Shown: positions 1-7,194 of the stretch, in pieces
Layout: each line of letters starts with the position of its first letter
Position numbering within the stretch: the stretch's first letter is position 1
Source of the DNA: an uncultured Succinivibrio sp.
GTDB lineage: Bacteria > Pseudomonadota > Gammaproteobacteria > Enterobacterales > Succinivibrionaceae
Direction: 5' to 3'
DNA length: 12,803 nucleotides
Assembly: GCA_902772715.1 (NCBI GenBank)
Contig: CACYBT010000268.1
Coordinates: forward strand, 1 to 12,803
The notes under the pieces: model-generated
Told to the model about the DNA's origin: nothing
What the model saw: only the letters and a program-made list of their open reading frames with translations
Database searches by the model: none
Position numbers and translations under genes: made by a program

Positions 1-45
1 AATATTTTATTCACTTAAAATTTCGAAAGATGGAATTAAAAATAC

Positions 46-63
46 TTGCATTTGCAATATAAT
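46..63 (+). promoter_or_regulatory. Candidate -10 box with TTGCA palindrome upstream of the alkylation-repair gene
   Basis: A perfect TATAAT lies at 58-63, about 38 bases before the TTG start at 101. Directly in front of it is the palindrome TTGCA-TT-TGCAA (46-57), which would fall between the -35 and -10 elements. No good -35 hexamer is seen at 17-bp spacing (attaaa at 35-40). The -10 is plausible and an operator role for the palindrome is speculative. The rest of positions 1-100 shows no gene. Confidence 0.4.
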
Positions 64-100
64 GAAAACACTTCTGTTACTTGATTTATAGGTCTAGAAA

Positions 101-826
101 TTGAATATAAAAAAAACAGAACAACTATTTTGGAAAGATGCAGAAAATCGACTATTTCAGCTATCAGACGAAAAATACCGTAATTTTTCAGAAAAGCTCA
201 ATCCTAATATAAAACTGATTGGAGTCCCCATTCCTAGGGTGCGCAAACTTGCACTTTCCTATCTAAAAACAGCCGATAAGACAGAACTTATGTCTAATCC
301 GCCACTTGATTCTTTTCTTGAAATAAAATTTATGAAAGCAATTTTTCTGTCAAGACTTTCACTAGATCTAAAAACAAGATTCCAATTGCTTCAGGAATTT
401 CTGCCCTATCTTGACGGATGGGCTATATGCGATCTTTTATGTTCTGAATTAAAGGACTGTAAACAGCATAAAAAAGACTATTTTAACTTTATGTTAACTC
501 TTATCCATGAAAAAAAAGCTTGTCACGTTGCTCCTTATATAACAAGATTTTTCTGCGTAATGGCGCTCATGTATTTTGATGAAGAAAAGTATGTGAAGCA
601 GATTCTTGAAGAAATAAAGACCATGGATTGCGAACATTATTACGTAATGATGGGAGTTGCATGGCTTTTATCCACGTTATATCTGCACTTAGGAGACGCT
701 ATGTTAGATAAGATTAAAGCACTGCATCTTGACAAAAGAACCCATAACACTACGATTCAGAAAATTATCGACTCAAGAACCATAAGCCAAGAAAAAAAAG
801 TCCTGCTTAAACTAGAAAAGAAATAA
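101..826 (+). CDS. DNA alkylation repair protein, AlkD-like HEAT-repeat family
   Basis: This 241-residue protein fits the DNA alkylation repair enzyme family (PF08713), which excises positively charged N3/N7-alkylated purines using a superhelix of HEAT-like repeats. Family signatures are visible: GVPIPRVRKLA (41-51), LDGWAICD (104-111), VAWLLS (186-191) and NTTIQKIIDSRTIS (216-229). The residues matching the AlkD catalytic and DNA-contact set appear present: Trp107 and Asp111 (the W-x3-D pair), Arg149 and Trp188. Length is normal for the family and the protein should be soluble. The start is TTG, because an in-frame stop at 89-91 blocks extension and the next in-frame ATG would delete about 60 residues. 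The ribosome-binding site is weak (AGG at 90-92). The gene lies 80 bases before a MATE exporter on the same strand, with no obvious functional link. Some family members lack glycosylase activity, so the exact substrate is not certain. Confidence 0.85.
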   Translation: MNIKKTEQLFWKDAENRLFQLSDEKYRNFSEKLNPNIKLIGVPIPRVRKLALSYLKTADKTELMSNPPLDSFLEIKFMKAIFLSRLSLDLKTRFQLLQEFLPYLDGWAICDLLCSELKDCKQHKKDYFNFMLTLIHEKKACHVAPYITRFFCVMALMYFDEEKYVKQILEEIKTMDCEHYYVMMGVAWLLSTLYLHLGDAMLDKIKALHLDKRTHNTTIQKIIDSRTISQEKKVLLKLEKK

Positions 827-906
827 AAACCGCACATATCTTTGGATATATCTGTTCAACAAATAAAATGGGAACTCGTTTACTTCTTAACAAAATCATA
901 TAAGAC

Positions 907-2307
907 ATGAAAAAGGCATTAACCATTTCGCGACTTTTAAAACAACAAGAAGTCTCACGCAGTGAAATTCTCAAGATGCTGTGGAATATGAGTATTCCGG
1001 CCATTCTCTCCCAGATCACCTTTATAGCCATGCAGTATATTGATGCTGCGATGGTGGGCAGTCTAGGTGCAGATGCATCTGCGGCTGTGGGGCTCGTAAG
1101 TTCAGCTATCTGGCTGCTATTTGGTATAACTATGACAAGCACTGTTGGTTTTTCCATACTGGTAGGACAGAAAATCGGTGCAGAAGAATACCGTAAGGCT
1201 CGCGAACTTAGACATCAAGCCATTATGTTTAATATCTTCATCGCCATTATCATTACATCCATAGGTATTGCCATAAGTGATAGCGTACCTTTATTGATGG
1301 GCGGTGATGATACCATTGCAAGTACGTCTTCAGCCTATTTCCTGATCCTCATGACTAGCATCCCTTTTTTTCTCATGCGTGTACTTTCAAGTTCGCTAGT
1401 GCAGGCTACTGGTAACATGAAAATTCCAAGTCTTATCAGTGCATCAACCTGTATATTGGATATTCTCTTTAATTTTCTTTTAATTCTCCCCTCAAGACAG
1501 TATGAAATTTTCGGATTTGTTGTCTTAATTCCGGGTGCCGGTTTAGGTGTAAAAGGTGCCGCTTTAGGAACTGTTGTGGCCGAAATTATAACCTCCTCGG
1601 TAATTATGTATTACTTACTCTTTAAATCTGGACTAAGGATTGAGCACGATGAAAAAATTTCTCTGTTCAGTAAAGACCTGCTGACTGCCTTAAAACTCGG
1701 TATTCCTGTAGGTCTTGAACATGCTGTAATAACTGCAGCAATGGTAGCCACCACTAAGATCATAGCTCCCTTAGGAACCGTATCTTTAGCCGCCAATATC
1801 TTTGCCATTGAAGCTGAGGGGCTTTGCTATATGCCAGGATATGGTATAGGTGCTGCCATGGTTCCTATCATCAGTCAGTGTAAGGGAGCAAACCGCTATG
1901 ATCTTGTCAGGAGGTGCGCCAACTACGGAATCACTCTTGGGGCTATGATCATGGGCATATGCGGCATCATCATGTTCTTTATCTGTCCGGTTATCTTTAT
2001 GCTTTTTACCCCTAGTACTGAAGTTCGAGAACTTGGAGTACAAATCCTACGAATAGAAATGTTGGCCGAGCCTATGTTCGGAGTTGCGATTGTCACTGCA
2101 TCTATATTAAGAGGCGTAGGCGATACACTTATTCCAAGTATTTTAAATGTCGCAAGTATCTGGGGCATTAGGATATCTCTTTGTATGTTACTTGTTCCTC
2201 ATTTAGGACTAATTGGAGCCTGGATTGCTATGTGCATAGAACTCAACTGTCGCGGGATGCTTATGCTGATTAGATTTTTCCTTGCACCATGGAAAAAGGG
2301 CTTTTGA
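907..2307 (+). CDS. MATE family multidrug efflux transporter
   Basis: This 466-residue polytopic membrane protein has the length and two-bundle layout of a MATE exporter (NorM/DinF superfamily). Such transporters expel cationic drugs or metabolites using a Na+ or H+ gradient. The N-terminal half carries the characteristic MQYIDAAMVGSLGADASAA stretch (42-60), then the GQKIGAEEYRKARELRHQ loop (87-104). The second bundle starts near residue 258 with LKLGIPVGLEHAV. About 12 hydrophobic segments can be read. The ATG at 907 is the first in frame and leaves a short cytoplasmic N-terminus before the first helix. The upstream ribosome-binding sequence is poor. The 80-base gap from the alkylation-repair gene has no clear terminator, so co-transcription is possible. 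No obvious rho-independent terminator follows the stop. The substrate cannot be predicted from sequence. Confidence 0.9.
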   Translation: MKKALTISRLLKQQEVSRSEILKMLWNMSIPAILSQITFIAMQYIDAAMVGSLGADASAAVGLVSSAIWLLFGITMTSTVGFSILVGQKIGAEEYRKARELRHQAIMFNIFIAIIITSIGIAISDSVPLLMGGDDTIASTSSAYFLILMTSIPFFLMRVLSSSLVQATGNMKIPSLISASTCILDILFNFLLILPSRQYEIFGFVVLIPGAGLGVKGAALGTVVAEIITSSVIMYYLLFKSGLRIEHDEKISLFSKDLLTALKLGIPVGLEHAVITAAMVATTKIIAPLGTVSLAANIFAIEAEGLCYMPGYGIGAAMVPIISQCKGANRYDLVRRCANYGITLGAMIMGICGIIMFFICPVIFMLFTPSTEVRELGVQILRIEMLAEPMFGVAIVTASILRGVGDTLIPSILNVASIWGIRISLCMLLVPHLGLIGAWIAMCIELNCRGMLMLIRFFLAPWKKGF

Positions 2308-2340
2308 AAAAGATAAAACCAAGATAATACAGAAAAAAAA

Positions 2341-2498
2341 GGTTCTATAATTATTTCTGTGGGATTAGCATATCCTAAAGATATCCATAGCACACATAAG
2401 CGTTTTTCTGAACTGCCATAAGAAATTGTTTTGGCTTGTCCCAGTAAGTTAGCTATTTGTAACTCATTTGCCGATCCCACAAAAATATTTATTGAGCC
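2341..2498. mobile_element. MITE-like element with 30-bp imperfect terminal inverted repeats (ISL3-like ends)
   Basis: Positions 2341-2370 and the reverse complement of 2469-2498 match at about 24 of 30 bases by hand alignment. The outer ends read GGTTCTATAA and GGCTCAATAA, and both contain TGTGGGAT. They enclose 98 bp with no coding capacity. ISL3-family insertion sequences typically begin GG(C/T)TCT, so this may be a non-autonomous or internally deleted derivative. No 8-bp target duplication is visible: the left flank is eight A's and the right flank is CCAAAAGC. The copy is therefore probably old, or the ends are misjudged. The remainder of 2308-2645 holds no gene; the only other detail is a CACCC direct repeat (2510-2514 and 2521-2525). 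Confidence 0.45.
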
Positions 2499-2645
2499 CC
2501 AAAAGCTTACACCCATTTTGCACCCAAAGGCATACTTATATGCAATAGCACAGATATAGCAGAGCACCATTTGTGCATTAACATCTTAATTTATAATAAA
2601 ATTATGATAAAAAGAATGGCTTATTTGAAGGGGTTAAAAATGTAG

Positions 2646-2737
2646 TGGCGGAGAAAAGGAGATTTGAACTCCTGAACCGTCAATAGACGATTGCCGCATT
2701 TCGAGTGCGGTGCATTCAACCGCTCTGCCATTTCTCC
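2646..2737 (-). tRNA. tRNA-Ser(CGA), reads UCG
   Basis: This 92-nt class II tRNA on the minus strand folds as a serine tRNA. The acceptor stem is GGAGAAA/TTTCTCC with discriminator G and an encoded CCA. The anticodon stem CCGCA/TGCGG holds loop CTCGAAA, so the anticodon is CGA (plus-strand 2701-2703). The long variable arm contains CGTC-tatt-GACG, and the T arm is AGGAG-TTCAAAT-CTCCT. No convincing terminator is seen downstream, so the 3' end may depend on processing. Confidence 0.95.
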
Positions 2738-2783
2738 GCTAATTATGGCAATATAGGTTATGTCCCTGTATATTGCGCGTGGT

Positions 2784-2812
2784 ATTATACCAAAAAAAAA
2801 TTTTTAATAAAA
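2784..2812 (-). promoter_or_regulatory. Promoter of the tRNA-Ser gene
   Basis: On the minus strand a perfect TATAAT (plus-strand 2784-2789) lies about 45 bases upstream of the mature tRNA 5' end. A weak -35 (TTTTAT, 2807-2812) sits at 17-bp spacing. The -10 is followed by ACCACGCGC, a GC-rich discriminator typical of stringently controlled stable-RNA promoters. Confidence 0.55.
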
Positions 2813-2835
2813 CCCGCAGGCAAAAGTTGCGGGTT
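2811..2835 (-). terminator. Rho-independent terminator of ddh
   Basis: AACCCGCA (2811-2818) pairs with TGCGGGTT (2828-2835) around a 9-nt loop. Read on the minus strand, the stem is followed by TTATT and then a long A/T tract, about 25 bases after the ddh stop. It lies immediately upstream of the tRNA-Ser promoter and so insulates the two units. Confidence 0.8.
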
Positions 2836-2860
2836 ATCGTGCAGAACCAAAACAGGAGAA

Positions 2861-3841
2861 TTACAGCATAGTCTTAATTATCTCTTCATGTGATAATGGA
2901 GATAAATACGAAGGAGCAATATCAAAAACAGTTTTACAGCCATACACATGCTCACAATGAAGTCTTGAGACAGCACGCGCATAGGCCAAAATAACACTAG
3001 CAGTAAACTCAGGATTAGAGTCTAGTTTTAGACTGTACTCAATAACATGATGATTATTGTCACCAGTGACACCACTTCTTATTACAAAACCACCATGAGG
3101 CAGTTTCATATGATCGCGTTCCAATTCCTCCTGAGAGATAAAGTTTACAGTAGTATCATAGTCAGCAAAATAGTTTGGCATATTTTTTATTTGCTGCTCA
3201 ACCAAGTTTTTATCAGCACCTTCCTTTAAAACCACATAGCACAATCTCGTATGTTTCTGACGAGTTGTCAAAACTGGATCTTTACCACTTCTTACCGCTT
3301 CAAGTGCCGATTCCACAGGACAGGTATACTGTCTAGCATCTGACACACCTTCCACTCTTCTTATGGCATCAGAATGTCCCTGACTTACCCCCTTTCCCCA
3401 GAAAGTATAATCTGTTCCCTGTGGCAAAATAGCATTACCATAAAGTCTCATTAGCGAAAACATACCAGGATCCCAACCTGCTGAAATTAATGCTAAATGT
3501 CTGGTCTGTCTTGCGGCAACATCCACATTGGCAAAATGCTCAGGAATTCTAGCATGAGTATCAAAACTATCTATAACATTAAAACATCTTGCCAATTTTG
3601 GAGTCTGCTCTGGTAAATCTGTAGCCGAACCTCCACACAAAATGAGAATGTCAATCTGACTCTGATAGTTAAAGACATCGTTAGCACTAATAACTTCAGC
3701 AGCCTTATTTTTTAAAGACAGAGTATTCGGATCTCTTCTTGTAAAAACATACTTTAACTCCATATCCTTATTGGCATTAAGAGCAGTTTCAATTCCTTTA
3801 CCAAGATTGCCGTAACCAAAAATTCCCAGTCTAATAGCCAT
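2861..3841 (-). CDS. ddh: meso-diaminopimelate D-dehydrogenase
   Basis: Ddh catalyses NADPH-dependent reductive amination of L-2-amino-6-oxopimelate (tetrahydrodipicolinate) to meso-2,6-diaminopimelate in one step, bypassing the acylated DapD/C/E/F route. The product feeds peptidoglycan and lysine synthesis in the cytoplasm. The 326 residues are close to the Corynebacterium enzyme (about 320) and align along its length. They include the Rossmann motif GYGNLG (9-14), CGGSATDLPEQ (69-79), ISAGWDPGMFS (119-129), the TFWGKGVSQGHSDAIRR stretch (146-162), LPHGG (247-251) and LKLDSNPEFTAS (271-282). The ATG is preceded by AGGA at 7-nt spacing. It is a single-gene unit with its own terminator, transcribed divergently from an RpiR-type regulator. 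Ddh is well known in corynebacteria and some Firmicutes and Bacteroidetes and less usual in gammaproteobacteria, so lateral origin is possible. Confidence 0.95.
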   Translation of the reverse strand: MAIRLGIFGYGNLGKGIETALNANKDMELKYVFTRRDPNTLSLKNKAAEVISANDVFNYQSQIDILILCGGSATDLPEQTPKLARCFNVIDSFDTHARIPEHFANVDVAARQTRHLALISAGWDPGMFSLMRLYGNAILPQGTDYTFWGKGVSQGHSDAIRRVEGVSDARQYTCPVESALEAVRSGKDPVLTTRQKHTRLCYVVLKEGADKNLVEQQIKNMPNYFADYDTTVNFISQEELERDHMKLPHGGFVIRSGVTGDNNHHVIEYSLKLDSNPEFTASVILAYARAVSRLHCEHVYGCKTVFDIAPSYLSPLSHEEIIKTML

Positions 3842-4268
3842 AATAATTTCCTAAATATATAATCTACCGATAATCTAATTAGTAACATCTCCAAGTTATG
3901 GAGCATTACTACCACATCCTAAATACTGAAATATGAGCTAAAATTTAGCAAAAAAATACTATTGAATCCTAATTATTTTTTTTATTTAGTTGCTTGCACA
4001 ATTTTAGACACCAATTTGCACTTTATACGTGCAAAAAGTAATAACACGGATAACTTCAATGCTAATCAAATTTGAACAAAGCCAATTAAGTTTTAAAAAA
4101 TCATTTTGCTAAAAAAAATACTTTTAAAAATCAAAAAAAATTACTATTTTTATTCTTCTTTAAAAAAATATGAAATTAATTTACATTTTATATTTTATAA
4201 TATTAAAGAAATTCATTTTAACGGATTTATTTCATTATATTTTCATAACCTATTAAATTAAAGTTATC
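3842..4268. promoter_or_regulatory. Divergent ddh/rpiR-type intergenic region with inverted repeats
   Basis: This 427-bp, very AT-rich region must hold both promoters, but neither could be placed with confidence. A TATAAT lies about 70 bp before the regulator without a matching -35. Visible symmetry elements are CTCCA-agtta-TGGAG (3889-3903), GCTAAA-a-TTTAGC (3937-3949) and a perfect TTTGCAC-tttatac-GTGCAAA (4015-4035). An extra TTGCAC lies at 3994-3999, exactly 22 bp (two helical turns) before the one at 4016. These are candidate operators, perhaps for the adjacent regulator. No ORF is supported here. Confidence 0.4.
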
Positions 4269-5117
4269 ATGAGCATCCTTCGTCGTCTTAGTAATCCTCA
4301 AATTAAAGCATCAAAATCCGATAATAAACTTATTCGCTATTTTCTTGCCAACGGACTTAATGCCTGTTCGGCATCCATCTCAGAAATATCGGCCCAATGT
4401 GATATTTCACACGCTACAGTTACAAGATTTGCCAGAAAATTCGGATTCGAGACTCTTAAAGATTTTAAGATTGCCCTTGCTCAAGATTTAGGTTCGAAAG
4501 ACAGTGAGCAAAACAGTAACAAAACTGCCATTAATCTAAAAGAAACCTGTGAAACCACGGCTCAAAAACTGCTTCAGTTAAACCAGACCTTACTTTCTCA
4601 GACGGCCATGGAAATTGGGTATGAGACTATTGGCAACATGGTACGTGAAATCATTACCGCACGTCATGTCATTTTCTTTGGAATTGGCAGTAGTGGTTTT
4701 CTGGCTCGTGATGCTGCCAGAAAATATGCGCGGATTGGACTTGATGCCCGTTGCTACACTGACTCTCATGAAATCATGACTCACTCTGCCATGACCACCA
4801 ATCAGGATGTAGTAATTTATATTTCCAATTCGGGCAAGACTAGAGAACTTGTGCAATCTGCAGAGATATGCTCTAAACGTGGAGCCATGATTTGCGCTAT
4901 TACTGCCGAAACCAAATCTCCACTCTATACATTTACAGACATCACTGTACTGCATGCAGTTCATGATTACGATTTAGCCCAGGGATATTCAGACTCAAGA
5001 CTTTCAGTATTCTTTATAATTGATCTGCTTTACATTGAACTGATAAAGGCACTAGGAGAAAAGGCACTGCAGATAAAGCAGAAGACTCAAAATGCCATTG
5101 AGTCACTAACCTTGTAA
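4269..5117 (+). CDS. MurR/RpiR family transcriptional regulator (HTH + SIS domain)
   Basis: This 282-residue protein has the two-domain architecture of RpiR/MurR/HexR regulators. An N-terminal HTH_6-type helix-turn-helix occupies about 1-75, with ISEISAQCDISHATVTRFAR (37-56) as the DNA-reading part. A C-terminal SIS sugar-phosphate-binding domain spans about 127-255, with FFGIGSSG (136-143) and YISNSGKTRELV (184-195). Family members bind phosphosugars such as MurNAc-6-P, KDPG or ribose-5-P and control sugar catabolic operons. Here the nearest metabolic gene is the divergent ddh, so a cell-wall-related ligand is possible, though that comes from position only. The start ATG at 4269 has a weak ribosome-binding site. 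No strong terminator is seen before the TraF-like gene 128 bases downstream. Confidence 0.88.
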   Translation: MSILRRLSNPQIKASKSDNKLIRYFLANGLNACSASISEISAQCDISHATVTRFARKFGFETLKDFKIALAQDLGSKDSEQNSNKTAINLKETCETTAQKLLQLNQTLLSQTAMEIGYETIGNMVREIITARHVIFFGIGSSGFLARDAARKYARIGLDARCYTDSHEIMTHSAMTTNQDVVIYISNSGKTRELVQSAEICSKRGAMICAITAETKSPLYTFTDITVLHAVHDYDLAQGYSDSRLSVFFIIDLLYIELIKALGEKALQIKQKTQNAIESLTL

Positions 5118-5187
5118 CCGTAATACTTTAAAATCATTAAATTTCAAACAGTTAAAAAAAATTAGCGCATTATAAGCCACTATTTTC

Positions 5188-5222
5188 ATAAGGATGATCT
5201 TAAGTGCTGATATGATCCTTAT
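5188..5222 (+). promoter_or_regulatory. Inverted repeat upstream of the TraF-like peptidase
   Basis: ATAAGGATGAT (5188-5198) and ATGATCCTTAT (5212-5222) are complementary at 10 of 11 positions around a 13-nt loop. No T tract follows, so this is unlikely to be an intrinsic terminator. It lies 24 bases before the ATG at 5246 and could be a leader hairpin or operator. Confidence 0.35.
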
Positions 5223-5245
5223 CTTACAGATATAGAGGTTTTATT

Positions 5246-5785
5246 ATGCAGCGACATCCAATTTTATTCTTTATTTTCCTTTTAAACATCAGTATGTTGG
5301 TTGTACACGGTTTAAACTGCCATGCCTTTAGTCTATGGCTCAATTTAAGCTCTTCTCTGCCATATGGTGTCTATAGACTCTCTCCAATGTCAGATCACAA
5401 CAACATAAAAAGAAATGACCTTGTACTGTTTTGCCTTCAAAAAAATATTGCCCAAAAAACTCTAGCCCCAAAATATCTTGATAATGGCAACTGTGAACTA
5501 GGACTCGCACCAATTGGCAAGAGAATTATTGCAGTTCCCGGTGATATCGTAACTGTAAATGACAGTGGAATTTATATAAATGGTTTACATATAAAAAACA
5601 GTGCCCGTAATCAAAATCTTAGAGGTAAGAATTATGTTAATTTTGATAGACAAATGCTTTTAAATGATGAGTTTATTGTGGCCTCTGAGCTTACCGATTC
5701 CTATGACAGCAGATATTTTGGCATTATCCATAAAAAAGATATCAAAGGTACGTTACAGATGGTTTTGGTGCAAAAAAAATCCTAG
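5246..5785 (+). CDS. TraF-like signal peptidase, S26 family (conjugative-transfer type)
   Basis: This 179-residue protein matches the TraF branch of the signal-peptidase S26 family. In the RP4 conjugation system TraF (about the same length) is a membrane-anchored, periplasm-facing peptidase that matures and circularises the TrbC pilin. One N-terminal hydrophobic helix (about 6-22) would anchor it. The nucleophile motif is SLPYGVY (37-43, Ser37). The general-base motif is GKRIIAVPGD (91-100, Lys92), and the conserved C-terminal DSRYFG lies at 154-159. The ATG is preceded by GAGG at 7-nt spacing. Its stop codon lies inside the stem of the downstream terminator. No other conjugation gene occurs in the window, so its substrate is unknown. 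It may be a remnant of an integrated element or a domesticated processing enzyme. Confidence 0.85.
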   Translation: MQRHPILFFIFLLNISMLVVHGLNCHAFSLWLNLSSSLPYGVYRLSPMSDHNNIKRNDLVLFCLQKNIAQKTLAPKYLDNGNCELGLAPIGKRIIAVPGDIVTVNDSGIYINGLHIKNSARNQNLRGKNYVNFDRQMLLNDEFIVASELTDSYDSRYFGIIHKKDIKGTLQMVLVQKKS

Positions 5786-5800
5786 CTGAACTAGGATTTT
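5776..5800. terminator. Bidirectional terminator between the TraF-like gene and fabF
   Basis: AAAATCCTAG (5776-5785) pairs perfectly with CTAGGATTTT (5791-5800) around the 5-nt loop CTGAA. On the plus strand it ends in TTTT. On the minus strand it is followed by eight T's, so it is stronger for the fabF transcript. The TAG stop of the plus-strand gene (5783-5785) is the inner end of the stem. Confidence 0.85.
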
Positions 5801-5849
5801 AAGAACATAAATGAATTTTTAATTACAGTAACAAAAATGTCGACGTACA

Positions 5850-7094
5850 CTAAATACGCTTGAACAGAATTGAACCGTTAGTGCCACCAAAGCCAAAGTT
5901 ATTTGACATAGCATACTCAATATCATGCTTCTGCGCGACATTGGCAACCAAGTTAAAATCACCCACTTCATCCTCAGGATCTTCAAGATTGATGGTCGGA
6001 GGACAAATCTGATCTTTAATGGACATCACCGTAATCACCGCCTCAGCTGCACCAGCGGCTCCTAAAAGATGTCCTGTCATAGATTTAGTTGAACTCATGC
6101 AACAATTTTTAGGAGCATCACCAAAAATACTCTTCACTGCACGTAACTCTGACAAATCACCAACTGAAGTGGAAGTTCCATGTGCATTGATATAATTAAC
6201 CATATCCGGAGTAACATGAGCATCATCAAGAGCCATACGCATTGACCTTGCTGCCCCTTCACCAGTTTCTGGAGTTGCAGTCATATGATAGGCATCACCT
6301 GACATACCAAAACCAACCAGCTCGGCATAAATATTAGCACCACGAGCTAAAGCATGCTCGTACTCTTCAAGCACCAAAACTCCGGCTCCATCACCTAGAA
6401 CAAAACCGTCACGATTTTTATCCCATGGGCGAGAGGCATGCTCAGGATCATCATTACGATGAGAAAGAGCCTTCATTGATGCAAAACCACCAATTCCCAT
6501 AGGAGTTGAGGCTTTCTCAGCACCGCCACAAACCATAACATCAGCATCACCGTAGGCAATAAGACGTGCCGACAATCCGATAGCATGTGTTCCAGTAGCA
6601 CAAGCAGTAACCATGGAAAGATTTGGTCCCTTAAGACCTTTTAGAATGGACAATTGTCCTGAAACCATATTGATAATCGTAGATGGAACAAAGAAAGGAC
6701 TTATACCTTTAGGACCACGTTCGGCAAGACTATTGATATTCTTTTCGATAAAGGTAAGTCCTCCAATACCAGACCCAATCATGGTACCGATTCTTGGAGC
6801 ATTATCTTCATTAATTTCAAGTTTGGCATCATCAATCGCCATAAGGCCTGCAGCAATACCATACTGAATAAAGGCATCCATCTTACGGCAGTCTTTTGAA
6901 GACAATCCCCACTGCTCAGGATCAAAATTCTTAACAAGACCTGCAATCTTCACAGTAAAATTAGTAGTATCAAAATGCTCTATAGCACAGATCCCACTTT
7001 TACCTGACACCAGGTTTTTCCAGGATTCCTCGAGGTTGATTCCCACAGGACTTAAAAGTCCCAAGCCTGTAACTACGACTCTACGTCCTTGCAC
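5850..7094 (-). CDS. fabF: 3-oxoacyl-[acyl-carrier-protein] synthase II (KAS II)
   Basis: FabF condenses malonyl-ACP with acyl-ACP in the elongation cycle of type II fatty-acid synthesis and in E. coli extends palmitoleate to cis-vaccenate. The protein has 414 residues, against about 413 in E. coli. The Cys-His-His triad of condensing enzymes is intact: Cys165 in VTACATGTHAIG (162-173), His305 in YINAHGTSTSVGD (301-313) and His342 in KSMTGHLLGAAGA (337-349). NNFGFGGTN lies near the C-terminus (398-406). The start is GTG at 7094, supported by GGAG six bases upstream. It lies downstream of acpP as in E. coli, but hairpins with a T tract separate the two. A weak TATACT (7119-7124) might give it its own promoter. 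The transcript ends at the terminator at 5776-5800. Confidence 0.97.
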   Translation of the reverse strand: MQGRRVVVTGLGLLSPVGINLEESWKNLVSGKSGICAIEHFDTTNFTVKIAGLVKNFDPEQWGLSSKDCRKMDAFIQYGIAAGLMAIDDAKLEINEDNAPRIGTMIGSGIGGLTFIEKNINSLAERGPKGISPFFVPSTIINMVSGQLSILKGLKGPNLSMVTACATGTHAIGLSARLIAYGDADVMVCGGAEKASTPMGIGGFASMKALSHRNDDPEHASRPWDKNRDGFVLGDGAGVLVLEEYEHALARGANIYAELVGFGMSGDAYHMTATPETGEGAARSMRMALDDAHVTPDMVNYINAHGTSTSVGDLSELRAVKSIFGDAPKNCCMSSTKSMTGHLLGAAGAAEAVITVMSIKDQICPPTINLEDPEDEVGDFNLVANVAQKHDIEYAMSNNFGFGGTNGSILFKRI

Positions 7095-7147
7095 TTTGTT
7101 CTCCGAAATCTCTAATTGAGTATAAATACAGTTTTTAAAAAAAAGAA

Positions 7148-7166
7148 GGAGATGAAATTCATCTCC
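7148..7166 (-). terminator. Hairpin with T tract between acpP and fabF (second palindrome)
   Basis: GGAGATGAA-a-TTCATCTCC is a 19-nt near-perfect palindrome. A practical hairpin has a 7-bp stem (GGAGATG/CATCTCC) and a 5-nt loop. On the minus strand it is followed by TTC and eight T's (plus-strand A's 7137-7144). It is a rho-independent terminator or attenuator for acpP that would reduce readthrough into fabF. Confidence 0.75.
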
Positions 7167-7194
7167 AATCTTGTAAGTTAAGCAACTTTAAAAG

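Noticed and set aside
2329..2360. ACAGAAA/TTTCTGT as a terminator for the MATE gene
   Set aside because: The loop is long, the stem is weak and no T tract follows. The sequence is better explained as the end of the MITE-like element.
2199..2570. 123-codon open frame on the minus strand
   Set aside because: It overlaps the end of the MATE gene and runs through the inverted repeats. The translation matches no family I recognise and has no convincing ribosome-binding site.
2646..2737. tRNA-Ser as an attachment site for an integrated element
   Set aside because: No integrase and no repeated copy of the tRNA 3' end was found in the window.
4590..4964. 124-codon open frame antisense to the RpiR-type regulator
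   Set aside because: It lies wholly inside a well-supported gene and its translation has no recognisable domain.
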